The notes below the pieces were generated by a model that ran no database searches, was not told the DNA's origin, and was given only the letters and a program-made list of their open reading frames with translations. Positions 50,052 through 58,975 of a stretch of DNA of 64,000 bases are shown here, in pieces. Position 1 is the first letter of the stretch, and every line of letters begins with the position of its first letter. Source of the DNA: CBDCGJ01 sp965238305 (GTDB taxonomy: Bacteria > Pseudomonadota > Alphaproteobacteria > GCA-2731375); assembly GCA_965238305.1 (NCBI GenBank), contig CBDEHK010000001.1, forward strand, positions 4,526,001 through 4,590,000. The letters run 5' to 3'. Both the position numbers and the translations under genes were made by a program.

Positions 50052-50897
50052 ATGGTCAATCCCGAAAAACTGACATTGAAAGACGGCAAAGCACCGGGTG
50101 AGCGGATAGCAAAACGCTTGGCGCGTGCTGGCCTTTGTTCCAGGCGGGAAGCCGAGCGCTGGATCGCTGATGGGCGCGTTAAAGTGAACGGGACAGTTCT
50201 CACCTCGCCTGCCTTCAACGTTACCGCGAAAGCCCGGATTACTGTCGACGACCAGCCATTGAAGCAGGCCGAACCTGTGGCCGTCTGGCGCTACCACAAA
50301 CCCAAAGGTCTAGTGACCTCGCACAAGGACGAACAGGGTCGGGAAACTGTGTTTGAACGTTTGCCAGCGGATATTGGCCGCGTCATCTCCGTTGGGCGCT
50401 TGGATCTCAACACCGAAGGATTGTTGCTGGTGACCAATGACGGCGGCTTGGCGCGGCACCTGGAACTGCCGTCGACGGGCTGGAAACGGCGTTACCGGGT
50501 ACGTGTACATGGCCGGGTGAAGGATGAAGATCTCAAAGGAATGCAAAAGGGCATCACCGTCGACGGGATTAAATACGGCGCGATCGAAGCCAATGTCGAT
50601 AGCCAAAAAGGCAGCAATACCTGGCTATCGATGACTTTGACGGAAGGAAAAAACCGAGAAATTCGTAAGGTCCTGGAGCATATGGATCTGCAAGTGGCAC
50701 GGTTGATCCGGATCTCCTATGGACCATTTCAGCTCGGTGATCTGCCGCGCGGTGAAGTGAAACAAATCCCGCGCCGAGTGCTGCGCGATCAACTCGGAAC
50801 AAAAGCGCCCGAATTCGATCTCGGCGAAACTCCGGCCACTAAACCAGCCAAACCGGAGAGGCCGCATGCGCATCGTCGGCGGAACCCTTCGCGGTAA
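50052..50897 (+). CDS. rluB: 23S rRNA pseudouridine synthase, RluB-like
   Basis: 281 aa. N-terminal S4 domain (ERIAKRLARAGLCSRREAER), then an RsuA/RluB catalytic domain with the nucleophile Asp in VGRLDLNTEGLLLVTND and the TLTEGKNREIRKVLEH motif. The tail is Pro/Lys/Arg-rich (AKPERPHAHRRRNPSR). RluB modifies U2605 of 23S rRNA; RluE/RluF-type specificity cannot be excluded. Its last 32 bases overlap rsmD. Confidence 0.93.
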   Translation: MVNPEKLTLKDGKAPGERIAKRLARAGLCSRREAERWIADGRVKVNGTVLTSPAFNVTAKARITVDDQPLKQAEPVAVWRYHKPKGLVTSHKDEQGRETVFERLPADIGRVISVGRLDLNTEGLLLVTNDGGLARHLELPSTGWKRRYRVRVHGRVKDEDLKGMQKGITVDGIKYGAIEANVDSQKGSNTWLSMTLTEGKNREIRKVLEHMDLQVARLIRISYGPFQLGDLPRGEVKQIPRRVLRDQLGTKAPEFDLGETPATKPAKPERPHAHRRRNPSR

Positions 50898-51438
50898 AAA
50901 ACTCGCGTCACCGGACGATCAACGCATTCGCCCGACCAGCGATCGAGTGCGCGAATCCCTGTTTAATATTCTCGCCAACAAATCTTGGACCGGCGAACAG
51001 AGCCTGCCCATTGGCGCTTATGTCATTGATGCGTTTGCCGGCACCGGCGCCCTTGGTATCGAAGCACTTTCCCGCGGCGCCGCGGCGGTAAGGTTCATTG
51101 AGCACGATCGGGCGGCAATACGTCTTATTGAAAAGAACTTACAGCGCATTGGCGTCGACAAAGGCATTGTGCTTGCAAGAAATGCGGTGCATCCAGGCCG
51201 GGCTAGTTTTCAAGCCGACCTGGTCCTGATGGATCCGCCCTACAAACTCGGTTTAGCAGCCCCTTGTCTAGCGGCGTTGGCATCTGAAAACTGGTTACGC
51301 CCCAACGCTATTTGCGTAATCGAACTGGCGAAGAAGGAAATATTCGAAACACCAAACGACTTCAGGGAAATCGATCGCCGCAAATACGGCAACACGATGC
51401 TGGTTTTTGTCGAGTGGATTGGGGCCGAAGCGAATTAA
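50866..51438 (+). CDS. rsmD: 16S rRNA (guanine(966)-N2)-methyltransferase
   Basis: 190 aa. Begins MRIVGGTLRGKKLASPDDQRIRPTSDRVRESLFNIL, the RsmD N-terminus; cofactor loop VIDAFAGTGALGIEALSRGA and catalytic LVLMDPPYK. Methylates G966 of 16S rRNA in the 30S subunit. Overlaps rluB by 32 bases and converges with cobT (four-base overlap). Confidence 0.95.
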   Translation: MRIVGGTLRGKKLASPDDQRIRPTSDRVRESLFNILANKSWTGEQSLPIGAYVIDAFAGTGALGIEALSRGAAAVRFIEHDRAAIRLIEKNLQRIGVDKGIVLARNAVHPGRASFQADLVLMDPPYKLGLAAPCLAALASENWLRPNAICVIELAKKEIFETPNDFREIDRRKYGNTMLVFVEWIGAEAN

Positions 51439-53309
51439 CCGGCGCGGCGCATGGGTCCGCGGTTGGCGCGTTTGTCGTTGGGTGGTACTTCGTCAAATAG
51501 CTCAGCCAATTTTTCGGTCATTACGCCGCCCAATTGTTCTGCATCCACAATGGTGACGGCACGGCGATAATAGCGGGTGACATCGTGACCGATCCCAATC
51601 GCAATCAATTCGACGGAGGATTGGGTTTCGATGGCTTCGATCACCTGGCGCAGGTGACGCTCCAAATAGTTGCCGGGGTTCACCGACAGGGTCGAATCGT
51701 CAACCGGCGCGCCGTCGGAAATTACCATCAGAATTCGACGTTGTTCGGGGCGGGCAATAAGCCGATTATGCGCCCATAACAACGCTTCGCCATCGATATT
51801 TTCCTTCAGCAGGCCCTCGCGCATCATTAGACCCAAGCTTTTGCGGGCGCGGCGCCAAGGGGCGTCGGCCGCCTTATAGACGATGTGGCGTAAATCATTC
51901 AGTCGGCCGGGATTTTGCGGTTTGCCTTCGCCTAACCATTTCTCGCGGCTTTGACCACCCTTCCAGGCCCGTGTCGTAAAGCCGAGAATTTCCGTTTTCA
52001 CGGCACAGCGTTCTAGGGTCCGGGCCAGAATATCGGCGCACATTGCCGCCACCGTAATCGGCCGCCCGCGCATGGAACCTGAATTATCTATCAACAGTGA
52101 GACAACAGTATCCCGAAAATCGGTGTCATGTTCGATCTTGAACGACAGCGGCAGAAGCGGATTGACCACGACCCGTGACAATTTACCGGCATCCAGGATG
52201 CCTTCTTCAAGATCGAATTCCCAGGACCGATTTTGCTTTGCTAGAAGTCGGCGCTGCAAACGATTGGCCAGCTTGGCGACGACGCCTTGCATACTGGCGA
52301 GTTGCTGATCGAGATAATTCCTAAGACGTGTCAATTCTTCCAAATCACAAAGTTCATGCGCGTCGATAACTTCGTCATTGTCTTGCGAATAAACCTGATA
52401 AGCGCGTTCATTAGGGCCGTCGGCCAAGAAATCCTCCGGCCGCCAGGGGCGGCGACCACGACCGGGCTCCTCACTGCCGCTCATCGCATCCATGTCTTCG
52501 GCTGTCATCTCGCCGTCGGCGTCCTCGCCTTCGGCCGTCTCGCTATCACCGTCAGCGGCTTGCGGATCGCCGCCGTCTTCAGCGGTGCCTTCGCCGCCTT
52601 CAGAATCGCCCTCACCGGTACTTTCAGCATCAGGCTGGGCATCGTCCTGGCTGCTGTCGTCAGTTTCCTCAAATTCGGTTTCGTCTTCGTCGCCGAGATT
52701 TAAATCACTAATCAGCCGCCTGGTCAGACGCGCGAATTTCTCTTGATCGGTAATACACTCGGTCAAGTCGTCCATATCTTCGCCGGCTTTTTCCGCCACC
52801 CAGTCGCGCATTTTGTCGACCATGTTGACGGCATCTTCCGGTGGCGCTTTGCCTGTCAGTTGTTCCCGGATCAATAAGCCCAGGATTTCCGGCAATACTG
52901 CTTCGCCAGGGTCGTCAATCGCCGCATAACCTCTGGACCGGCAACGTTCAGATAAAGATTTGTCTAGGTTTTTCGAGACGCCGATCATCCGGTTAGAGCC
53001 CAGCGATTCGACCCGCGATTGTTCCGCTGCTTCAAATACCGAGCGCGCTAAAGAAGATTTCGGCGTCAAACGGCTATGCAGGCCAGTATCATGATAGCGC
53101 CGCCAAAGCGCCGCCGCATCACCGGCGCCGCGGACATTGGCGATGGACCCGGCATCCATATCTTGAGCCGGCATCGGCAGGCGGGCCCGGCCACCAACTG
53201 TCGAGCTTTCAACTCCAAAGGTGACGTCGAGATTTTCATCCCGCGCCAGTGCGCGCACCGCCGCCGTGACCGCGCGTTTGAATTCCTCTACCGGATTGGT
53301 GGGCTTCAC
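51435..53309 (-). CDS. cobT: cobaltochelatase subunit CobT
   Basis: 624 aa. Part of the CobNST complex that inserts cobalt into hydrogenobyrinic acid diamide in aerobic cobalamin synthesis. An N-terminal domain is followed by a very acidic stretch (about residues 195-290, dominated by Asp, Glu and Ser) and a C-terminal von Willebrand A domain whose metal site is DNSGSMRG. Acidic CobT linkers are normal. Lies 30 bases after cobS; cobN is not in the window. Confidence 0.94.
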   Translation of the reverse strand: MKPTNPVEEFKRAVTAAVRALARDENLDVTFGVESSTVGGRARLPMPAQDMDAGSIANVRGAGDAAALWRRYHDTGLHSRLTPKSSLARSVFEAAEQSRVESLGSNRMIGVSKNLDKSLSERCRSRGYAAIDDPGEAVLPEILGLLIREQLTGKAPPEDAVNMVDKMRDWVAEKAGEDMDDLTECITDQEKFARLTRRLISDLNLGDEDETEFEETDDSSQDDAQPDAESTGEGDSEGGEGTAEDGGDPQAADGDSETAEGEDADGEMTAEDMDAMSGSEEPGRGRRPWRPEDFLADGPNERAYQVYSQDNDEVIDAHELCDLEELTRLRNYLDQQLASMQGVVAKLANRLQRRLLAKQNRSWEFDLEEGILDAGKLSRVVVNPLLPLSFKIEHDTDFRDTVVSLLIDNSGSMRGRPITVAAMCADILARTLERCAVKTEILGFTTRAWKGGQSREKWLGEGKPQNPGRLNDLRHIVYKAADAPWRRARKSLGLMMREGLLKENIDGEALLWAHNRLIARPEQRRILMVISDGAPVDDSTLSVNPGNYLERHLRQVIEAIETQSSVELIAIGIGHDVTRYYRRAVTIVDAEQLGGVMTEKLAELFDEVPPNDKRANRGPMRRAG

Positions 53310-53339
53310 GACCTAATCTTTCGTCTTTATTTCAGTCGA

Positions 53340-54344
53340 TTACCAGACTTGTACTTTCGCCGCCGATTCCGGCAATTCCTCGCCAAAGCAACGCTGATAA
53401 TATTCCGCCACGATCGGACGTTCCAACTCGTCGCAACGGTTGAGGAATGATACCCGGAAGGCAAAACCGACATCATTGAAGATGCGCGCATTTTCTGCCC
53501 AGGTGATCACCGTCCGTGGCGACATAACAGTAGAAATGTCACCATTGATAAAGCCCGAGCGGGTGAGGTCTGCCACCGATACCATCGATGCCAACACCTT
53601 TTTGCCCTCGTCGGTGTCGTAAGAAGGTGACTTCGAAAGGACGATGCCAACTTCGTCGTCGTGAGGCAGGTAGTTCAAAGTCACAACGATATTCCAACGA
53701 TCCATCTGACCCTGGTTGATCTGTTGCGTGCCATGGTAAAGGCCGGTCGTATCCCCGAGGCCGACAGTATTCGTGGTCGCGAACAAGCGGAAGGAATTAT
53801 TGGGATGCAAAACCCGGTTTTGATCCAGCAAGGTCATCTTGCCTTCGACTTCCAATATCCGCTGAATAACAAACATCACATCGGGACGACCGGCGTCATA
53901 TTCGTCAAACACCAAGGCACAGGGATGTTGGAGGGCCCATGGCAATATTCCTTCGCGGAATTCCGTAACTTGTTGGCCATCGCGAATAACAATTGCATCT
54001 TTGCCGATCAGGTCGATCCGACTGATGTGACTGTCGAGATTGACGCGGATGCAGGGCCAATTGAGCCTTGCCGCAACCTGCTCTATATGGGTCGACTTAC
54101 CGGTACCATGATAACCCTGGATCATCACGCGACGATTATGGGCAAAACCCGCCAGGATCGCCATGGTCGTCTCATGATCGAACTGATAAGAAACATCAAG
54201 ATTGGGAACAAGATCTGTCTTGTTCGAAAAGGCCGGAACTTCCATGTCCGAATCCAGGCCGAATTCGTCCCGGACTTTCAATGCCATGTCAGGTGTGTCC
54301 AGCCCCTGTATGGCGGTCGATTCTGCTACTGCTTGATAACTCAT
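53340..54344 (-). CDS. cobS: cobaltochelatase subunit CobS (AAA+ ATPase)
   Basis: 334 aa. Walker A GYHGTGKST, Walker B ALVFDEYDAGRPD, sensor FATTNTVGLGDTTGLYHG. CobS and CobT form the ATPase assembly that works with CobN. The N-terminal DEFGLDSDMEVPAFSNKTDLVPN motif is conserved in the family. First of the cobS-cobT pair; preceded by the J-domain gene 72 bases away on the same strand. Confidence 0.96.
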   Translation of the reverse strand: MSYQAVAESTAIQGLDTPDMALKVRDEFGLDSDMEVPAFSNKTDLVPNLDVSYQFDHETTMAILAGFAHNRRVMIQGYHGTGKSTHIEQVAARLNWPCIRVNLDSHISRIDLIGKDAIVIRDGQQVTEFREGILPWALQHPCALVFDEYDAGRPDVMFVIQRILEVEGKMTLLDQNRVLHPNNSFRLFATTNTVGLGDTTGLYHGTQQINQGQMDRWNIVVTLNYLPHDDEVGIVLSKSPSYDTDEGKKVLASMVSVADLTRSGFINGDISTVMSPRTVITWAENARIFNDVGFAFRVSFLNRCDELERPIVAEYYQRCFGEELPESAAKVQVW

Positions 54345-54416
54345 ATGGAATAACTCTGTCTCTGTTCGTTATTGCTCAAATTTTCGAAGACCTGATGAGG
54401 CTAACTCGGATGTTGG

Positions 54417-54989
54417 TCAGTAATAGCCGCAGGCAAGAAGATGGTCATAGGCTTCTGTTACCGCTTTAAAGCGTTCTTCCGCCTTCTTGTCACCGCCATT
54501 TACATCAGGATGGAGGCGTTTCACAAGTTGCTTATAACGCATTTTGATTTCTTGCAAGCTTGCCGTACCATCTAAATTCAAAATAGCGTGCGCTTCGCGC
54601 TGTTGTTTCGGCATTGGCGGGACTGATTCCGACCTACATGTTTCCCCATTTTGTGCAAATATTTCAAAGCGATCGTCGATATTTAACTGCCCCCAAGCGA
54701 CATCCTGTTGTCCGATTTTCCAAGTCGGGCGATGTCCGGTAACGGCCTCTTCTCGATAGCGTGCAATCTTATTCTCGTCCCAACCGTCGAAATAATCCCA
54801 TGCGGCGTTGAAAGCGCGAACATGGTCCAGACAGAGCCAAAAATAGCCGACGCCTGCTTCCCGGGATCTTGGCGCCCGATACAAACCGGCTGAGTCGCAA
54901 TCAATATGATCACAGCATTGCCTCAAAAGCGGCCCATCTGCCTCGAAACCGGTGAGCGGGAGCGGTATCTCTTTCTTCTCGGAACTCAT
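54417..54989 (-). CDS. J-domain protein (alphaproteobacterial DnaJ-like)
   Basis: 190 aa. A non-standard order: conserved N-terminal region with a CDHIDCD cysteine pair and YFWLCLDHVRAFNAAWDYFDGW, then a C-terminal J-domain (about residues 133-188) with the HPD tripeptide in LVKRLHPDVNGGD. It would stimulate an Hsp70, but lacks the G/F and zinc domains of DnaJ, so it is not the general co-chaperone. Its place between cobS and bolA is conserved. Confidence 0.9.
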   Translation of the reverse strand: MSSEKKEIPLPLTGFEADGPLLRQCCDHIDCDSAGLYRAPRSREAGVGYFWLCLDHVRAFNAAWDYFDGWDENKIARYREEAVTGHRPTWKIGQQDVAWGQLNIDDRFEIFAQNGETCRSESVPPMPKQQREAHAILNLDGTASLQEIKMRYKQLVKRLHPDVNGGDKKAEERFKAVTEAYDHLLACGYY

Positions 54990-55073
54990 TCAGCCAATAT
55001 GCAGGAAAGGCCCCGGATTCAGCAAGAGCCGTTGAGGCAATTAATTATCGGACACTTAGACAAGGAAATAATC

Positions 55074-55334
55074 ATGCCGGTCGCTAAAATTATCGAAAAA
55101 AAACTAACCGCCGAACTCTCTCCTATCGAATTGGAAGTTATTGACGAATCTCACAAACATCGCGGTCATGTCGGGGCACGGCCGGAAGGCGAAACGCATT
55201 TCCAAGTTCGCATCGTCGCCAAAATTTTCGAAGGGAAATCGCGAATAGATTGTCATCGGCTGATAAATCAAGTGCTTTCGGAGGAATTGCAGGGCCCCGT
55301 ACACGCTTTAGCGATCGATGCGCGCGCGCCTTAA
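55074..55334 (+). CDS. bolA: BolA family protein
   Basis: 86 aa from ATG 55074 (MPVAKIIEKKLTAELSPIEL), with AAGGAAA nine bases before; the open frame extends upstream without family resemblance. The core ELEVIDESHKHRGHVGARP and SRIDCHRLINQVLSEEL keep the histidines that share a 2Fe-2S cluster with monothiol glutaredoxins. Regulates or assembles iron-sulfur clusters. The next 279 bp (55335-55613) hold no gene I can support. Confidence 0.94.
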   Translation: MPVAKIIEKKLTAELSPIELEVIDESHKHRGHVGARPEGETHFQVRIVAKIFEGKSRIDCHRLINQVLSEELQGPVHALAIDARAP

Positions 55335-55613
55335 CTCATCTAGAATACCGTTTCTTATTAACGGATTTGCACCCGGATGACAGAACTTTGTCCGGGAACC
55401 AGCAATTTCACGTCGGGACTTCGGCTCTATAAATACTATATTACCGGACGCGTGTGGTCCGCACCGAACAAAAATCAATGGCGACCGAAGCGCGAAAAAT
55501 TACCGGTGTGGCGTGAGCTACCATCTACAATGATGACTAGGACAATTGCCGGCAATTTAAGGTCGGCACCATATTTGCCGCCTGTTAGGCCGCAAAACAA
55601 GTGATGGCGGTAC
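55335..55613. other. intergenic gap without supported features
   Basis: 279 bp between bolA and the convergent corC-like gene. A 75-codon plus-strand frame (55377-55604) lacks a ribosome site and family resemblance. No tRNA, terminator with T-run, or repeat is evident. Confidence 0.5.
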
Positions 55614-56888
55614 TCATTCAACCTGCTCAGGCGGTGGGTATATGCGAAGCAAAGTAACCTGATTTTTCTGTCGACGCATGATTTGATACTCGAAACCGTG
55701 AAAATTGAATTCTTCGCCGATTTCCGGCAATCTTTGCGCTTCATGAATAACTAAGCCGGCAATTGTCGTCGCTTCGTCGTCCGGCAAATCCCAGTCACAG
55801 TAGCGATTGAGATCGCGGATCGAGACGGTGCCTTCGACAACGTAACTGCCGTCGCTTTGCAACTGGATAGCCTGATTTTCTTCCCGATCATGTTCGTCGG
55901 CGATATCGCCAACAATTTCTTCCAGAATATCCTCCAGTGTCACCAATCCCATCAAGGCCCCATATTCATCCACGACGAGAGCAAAATGTTCCCGCCGTTC
56001 GCGAAATGCCGAAAGTTGTTCACGCAGGGTCGTTGTCTCAGGCACGAACCAGGATGTGCGGCAAAGCGCCATCGGATCGACGCCATCCAGATCCCCCTTC
56101 GCTTCCGCCAATGCTTGCAATAAGTCGCGGGCATGCAAGACGCCAACGATATTTTCTGGTTCGTTGCGCCAAAGCGGCACCCGCGTGAAGGGACTTTTTA
56201 ACATTTCCTGCACGATTTCTGCCGGCGATTGGTTGCTGTCGATCATAATCATGTTGCGGCGGTGAACCATAATGTCAGAGACATCAACGTCGGAGAGATC
56301 GAGAATACCGTCGAGCATATCTTTTTCAGACTTGACGATTTCCCCGCTTTCGCTGTGTATCGCCAAAGCGCCGCGCAACTCATCCGCCGCACTGAGGCCA
56401 TCTTCGTTTCCCTTGACGCCAAACAATCTTAGTGTCAGCCCGACAATGACTTCGATTATGCGGGTGATCGGTGCCAGAATAATCACCAGCGGGCGCAATA
56501 GCGGCGCCGCTGTCAGCGCCATCGCATTCGTCCGTCGTAAGGCATATGTCTTCGGCAACACTTCGGCGAAGATCAATACCAAAGCGGTCATAATGATCGT
56601 TGCATAAGCGACCCCGACGTCGCCGAAATATGAGATCAGCAAACTGGTCGCCAATGCCGAGGCCAAGATATTGACCAAGTTGTTGCCGAGCAAAATGGCG
56701 CCAATCAACCGCTCTCGTCGTTCGATCAGTCGATTGACGATGCGGGCACGACGATTGCCCTGGCGTTCCAGCATGTGCATGTGACTGCGTGATGCGGCAG
56801 TCAGCGACGTTTCCGACCCGGAAAACATAGCCGACAAGAACAATAACAAGACGATGGTCACAATAGAGATGAAGATTGCCGGTTCCAC
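55614..56888 (-). CDS. HlyC/CorC family CNNM-CBS membrane protein
   Basis: 424 aa from GTG 56888, preceded by AGGAGGAGAGG; a TTG 12 codons upstream is also open. An N-terminal CNNM (DUF21) domain with three to four helices (IFISIVTIVLLLFLSAMFSGSETSL), a CBS pair (VHRRNMIMIDSNQSP... and VDEYGALMGLVTLEDILEEIVGD), and a C-terminal CorC/HlyC domain. Implicated in magnesium or sodium transport in relatives. Follows aroB at 51 bases on the same strand. Confidence 0.93.
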   Translation of the reverse strand: MEPAIFISIVTIVLLLFLSAMFSGSETSLTAASRSHMHMLERQGNRRARIVNRLIERRERLIGAILLGNNLVNILASALATSLLISYFGDVGVAYATIIMTALVLIFAEVLPKTYALRRTNAMALTAAPLLRPLVIILAPITRIIEVIVGLTLRLFGVKGNEDGLSAADELRGALAIHSESGEIVKSEKDMLDGILDLSDVDVSDIMVHRRNMIMIDSNQSPAEIVQEMLKSPFTRVPLWRNEPENIVGVLHARDLLQALAEAKGDLDGVDPMALCRTSWFVPETTTLREQLSAFRERREHFALVVDEYGALMGLVTLEDILEEIVGDIADEHDREENQAIQLQSDGSYVVEGTVSIRDLNRYCDWDLPDDEATTIAGLVIHEAQRLPEIGEEFNFHGFEYQIMRRQKNQVTLLRIYPPPEQVE

Positions 56889-56939
56889 CGCCCTATTCCT
56901 CTCCTCCTGATCGTGCAAACTCAAGCAGCTGATACACTA

Positions 56940-58064
56940 TCATGCCGCGCACTCCTGAATGAGCAGACGTTTCAAATCGTCCAAACTGACGTCCTGGCTG
57001 ATAAACGCTTCGCCGATCGTACGGACCAGGATAAACGTCAGCTTCCCATCTTCAACTTTTTTGTCCTGCTGCATATGGTTGATTAGGATTTCCGGCGCAG
57101 CATGGTTGAGGCCGGCTTGACGTGGCGTCGTCGGCAAGCCAACTTTTTCCAAATGCGCCGCCACGCGGTTCGCCTCAACAAGCGAGCAAAACCCAAGGGC
57201 CGCAGATAATCTGAAAGCTTGCACCATGCCGATCGCCACGCCTTCACCATGCAATAAACTACCGCCATAGCCGGCTTCGGCTTCAAAGGCATGGCCAAAA
57301 GTATGACCTAAATTCAACAATGCACGAATACCGCCTTCTCTTTCATCTTGGGCGACAATGTCGGCTTTTGCGCGACAGCTGGATAAAACAGCGTGGGTCA
57401 GAGCCGCGACATCGCCAGACAGCAGGCTGTCGGAATTTTTTTCGAGCCAACCAAAAAAAGACGCGTCGCCCAACAAACCGTATTTGACGATTTCGGCATA
57501 ACCCGCGAGCAACTCCCGTCGCGGCAAACTGGCCAATAGGCTGACATCCGCCAATACCAAACGTGGTTGGTGAAAGGCGCCAACGAGATTCTTGCCATAG
57601 TCCGTATTGATACCGGTTTTACCACCAACGGAACTGTCTACCTGCGATAACAAAGTTGTGGGGATCTGAATACAAGCGATGCCACGACGCAATATCGCAG
57701 CGGCAAATCCGGTTAGGTCACCGATCACCCCACCGCCAAGCGCGATGATGGTGTCGTTGCGTTCGATCCGCAACGCCAACAACTGGTCTAGTAGGGATTG
57801 CAGGGTCGCGAAATTCTTGCTGCCCTCACCCGGTGGCAAGGTAATGCTGTCGTGAACGATCCCGGCAGCGTCCAAACTTTGCTGCAATGTCGGCAGGTGC
57901 AGATCGGCGACATTTTCATCTGTCACAACGACAACCCGCCCGCGACGCAAAACCGGCTCAAGGAATTCGCTTGCCTTCGCCAGTAAATTTTCACCAACTA
58001 GAATATCGTACGATCTTTCGCCCAGTTCGACGGTTAATCTCGCCGGGCCGGCTTTGTCGTTCAT
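56940..58064 (-). CDS. aroB: 3-dehydroquinate synthase
   Basis: 374 aa. Second step of the shikimate pathway, cyclising DAHP. NAD-binding GGGVIGDLTGFAAAI, DSSVGGKTGINTDYGKN and zinc ligands in ALLNLGHTFGHAFE and LLHGEGVAIGM are present. Overlaps the aroK stop by four bases, so translation is coupled. The aroK-aroB pair is standard. Confidence 0.97.
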   Translation of the reverse strand: MNDKAGPARLTVELGERSYDILVGENLLAKASEFLEPVLRRGRVVVVTDENVADLHLPTLQQSLDAAGIVHDSITLPPGEGSKNFATLQSLLDQLLALRIERNDTIIALGGGVIGDLTGFAAAILRRGIACIQIPTTLLSQVDSSVGGKTGINTDYGKNLVGAFHQPRLVLADVSLLASLPRRELLAGYAEIVKYGLLGDASFFGWLEKNSDSLLSGDVAALTHAVLSSCRAKADIVAQDEREGGIRALLNLGHTFGHAFEAEAGYGGSLLHGEGVAIGMVQAFRLSAALGFCSLVEANRVAAHLEKVGLPTTPRQAGLNHAAPEILINHMQQDKKVEDGKLTFILVRTIGEAFISQDVSLDDLKRLLIQECAA

Positions 58065-58600
58065 GATGCAGCAGCCTTTTTTTCGTAAGCTGATAATGCC
58101 TCCATAACAGAATTCACCACATTTTCATGCGGTCCATCCAAGCTCTCGACGGTTATTTGCGCATTGCAATAAACCGGATATCGTTTGTCGATCAGTCCTT
58201 GCATGATGTCACGTGGATCGCCGGTTTTGAGTAATGGCCGGTTGTTGCGACGCGCCACTCGCTTCAGCAAAACGTCAATATCGGCTTTCAGCCAAATCGA
58301 AATGCCGGCGTCCTCGATTAATTTCCGTGTCCTGGGGTCCATATAGGCACCGCCGCCAGTGGCGATGATTTGCCTCGGCCCCTCTAACAAACGCTTAATA
58401 ACCCGATGTTCACCTTCACGAAACGCGGCTTCGCCGTGCAACTCAAAAATATCCTCAATCGAACTGCCTGCGGCAGCCTCGATTTCCGAATCCGCATCGA
58501 CGAATGAAAGGTTCAGCCGCGTCGCCAGACGCCTACCGATTGAACTTTTGCCGGCACCCATAATGCCAACCAATACTATACTTCGATCCAAATTAGGCAC
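58061..58600 (-). CDS. aroK: shikimate kinase
   Basis: 179 aa. Walker A GIMGAGKSSIGRRLA, the DxD shikimate site FVDADSEIE, GGGAY substrate loop and the RRNNRPLL lid. Phosphorylates shikimate at O3. First gene of the aroK-aroB-corC-like run. The 222-bp gap upstream to the divergent small gene holds promoters for both strands and no other gene. Confidence 0.96.
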   Translation of the reverse strand: MPNLDRSIVLVGIMGAGKSSIGRRLATRLNLSFVDADSEIEAAAGSSIEDIFELHGEAAFREGEHRVIKRLLEGPRQIIATGGGAYMDPRTRKLIEDAGISIWLKADIDVLLKRVARRNNRPLLKTGDPRDIMQGLIDKRYPVYCNAQITVESLDGPHENVVNSVMEALSAYEKKAAAS

Positions 58601-58822
58601 CGGACGGGTCGATCTTTGCTATTTCATGTTCAATGTCGAAGAAAAACCGCTATTTTGCCTCGTTGCAAGCTTTAATTACAAATCGGTCTACGGTCGCACT
58701 TCCGCCATATTCTATTCCCATAAAACCTAGTGTAGCCATGGTCGGCCGTATCGTGCATAGAGTATGATTGAAACGTGCTATTTAGCCCAGCAAACAGGGC
58801 TATCCCTTCGATGTGAGGATGA

Positions 58823-58975
58823 ATGAAAAAATTTGGGTTATTTTTACTCATTGTTGCCGTAGTCGCCATCTTAGGAGGTGGGATATTCATCGCATTTTGG
58901 GACATGCCAATTCACACAACAATGGAAACCAAAGACGTAACCAAGGAACTTACCAATGGTCAGTCTAAGAACTGA
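58823..58975 (+). CDS. 50-aa single-pass membrane protein
   Basis: MKKFGLFLLIVAVVAILGGG gives one N-terminal helix or uncleaved signal, followed by FIAFWDMPIHTT and a short hydrophilic tail ending GQSKN. GAGG lies four bases before the ATG. Similar short proteins with a FWD/Pro motif after the helix occur in alphaproteobacteria near aroK; function unknown. Its last 20 bases overlap the next gene. Confidence 0.65.
   Translation: MKKFGLFLLIVAVVAILGGGIFIAFWDMPIHTTMETKDVTKELTNGQSKN

Noticed and set aside
51435..53309. Low-complexity acidic region of CobT as a sign of a fusion or frameshift
   Set aside because: Long Asp/Glu-rich linkers between the N-terminal and von Willebrand domains are normal in CobT.
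55377..55604. 75-codon plus-strand frame in the bolA/corC-like gap
   Set aside because: No ribosome site, odd composition and no family resemblance; most likely chance.
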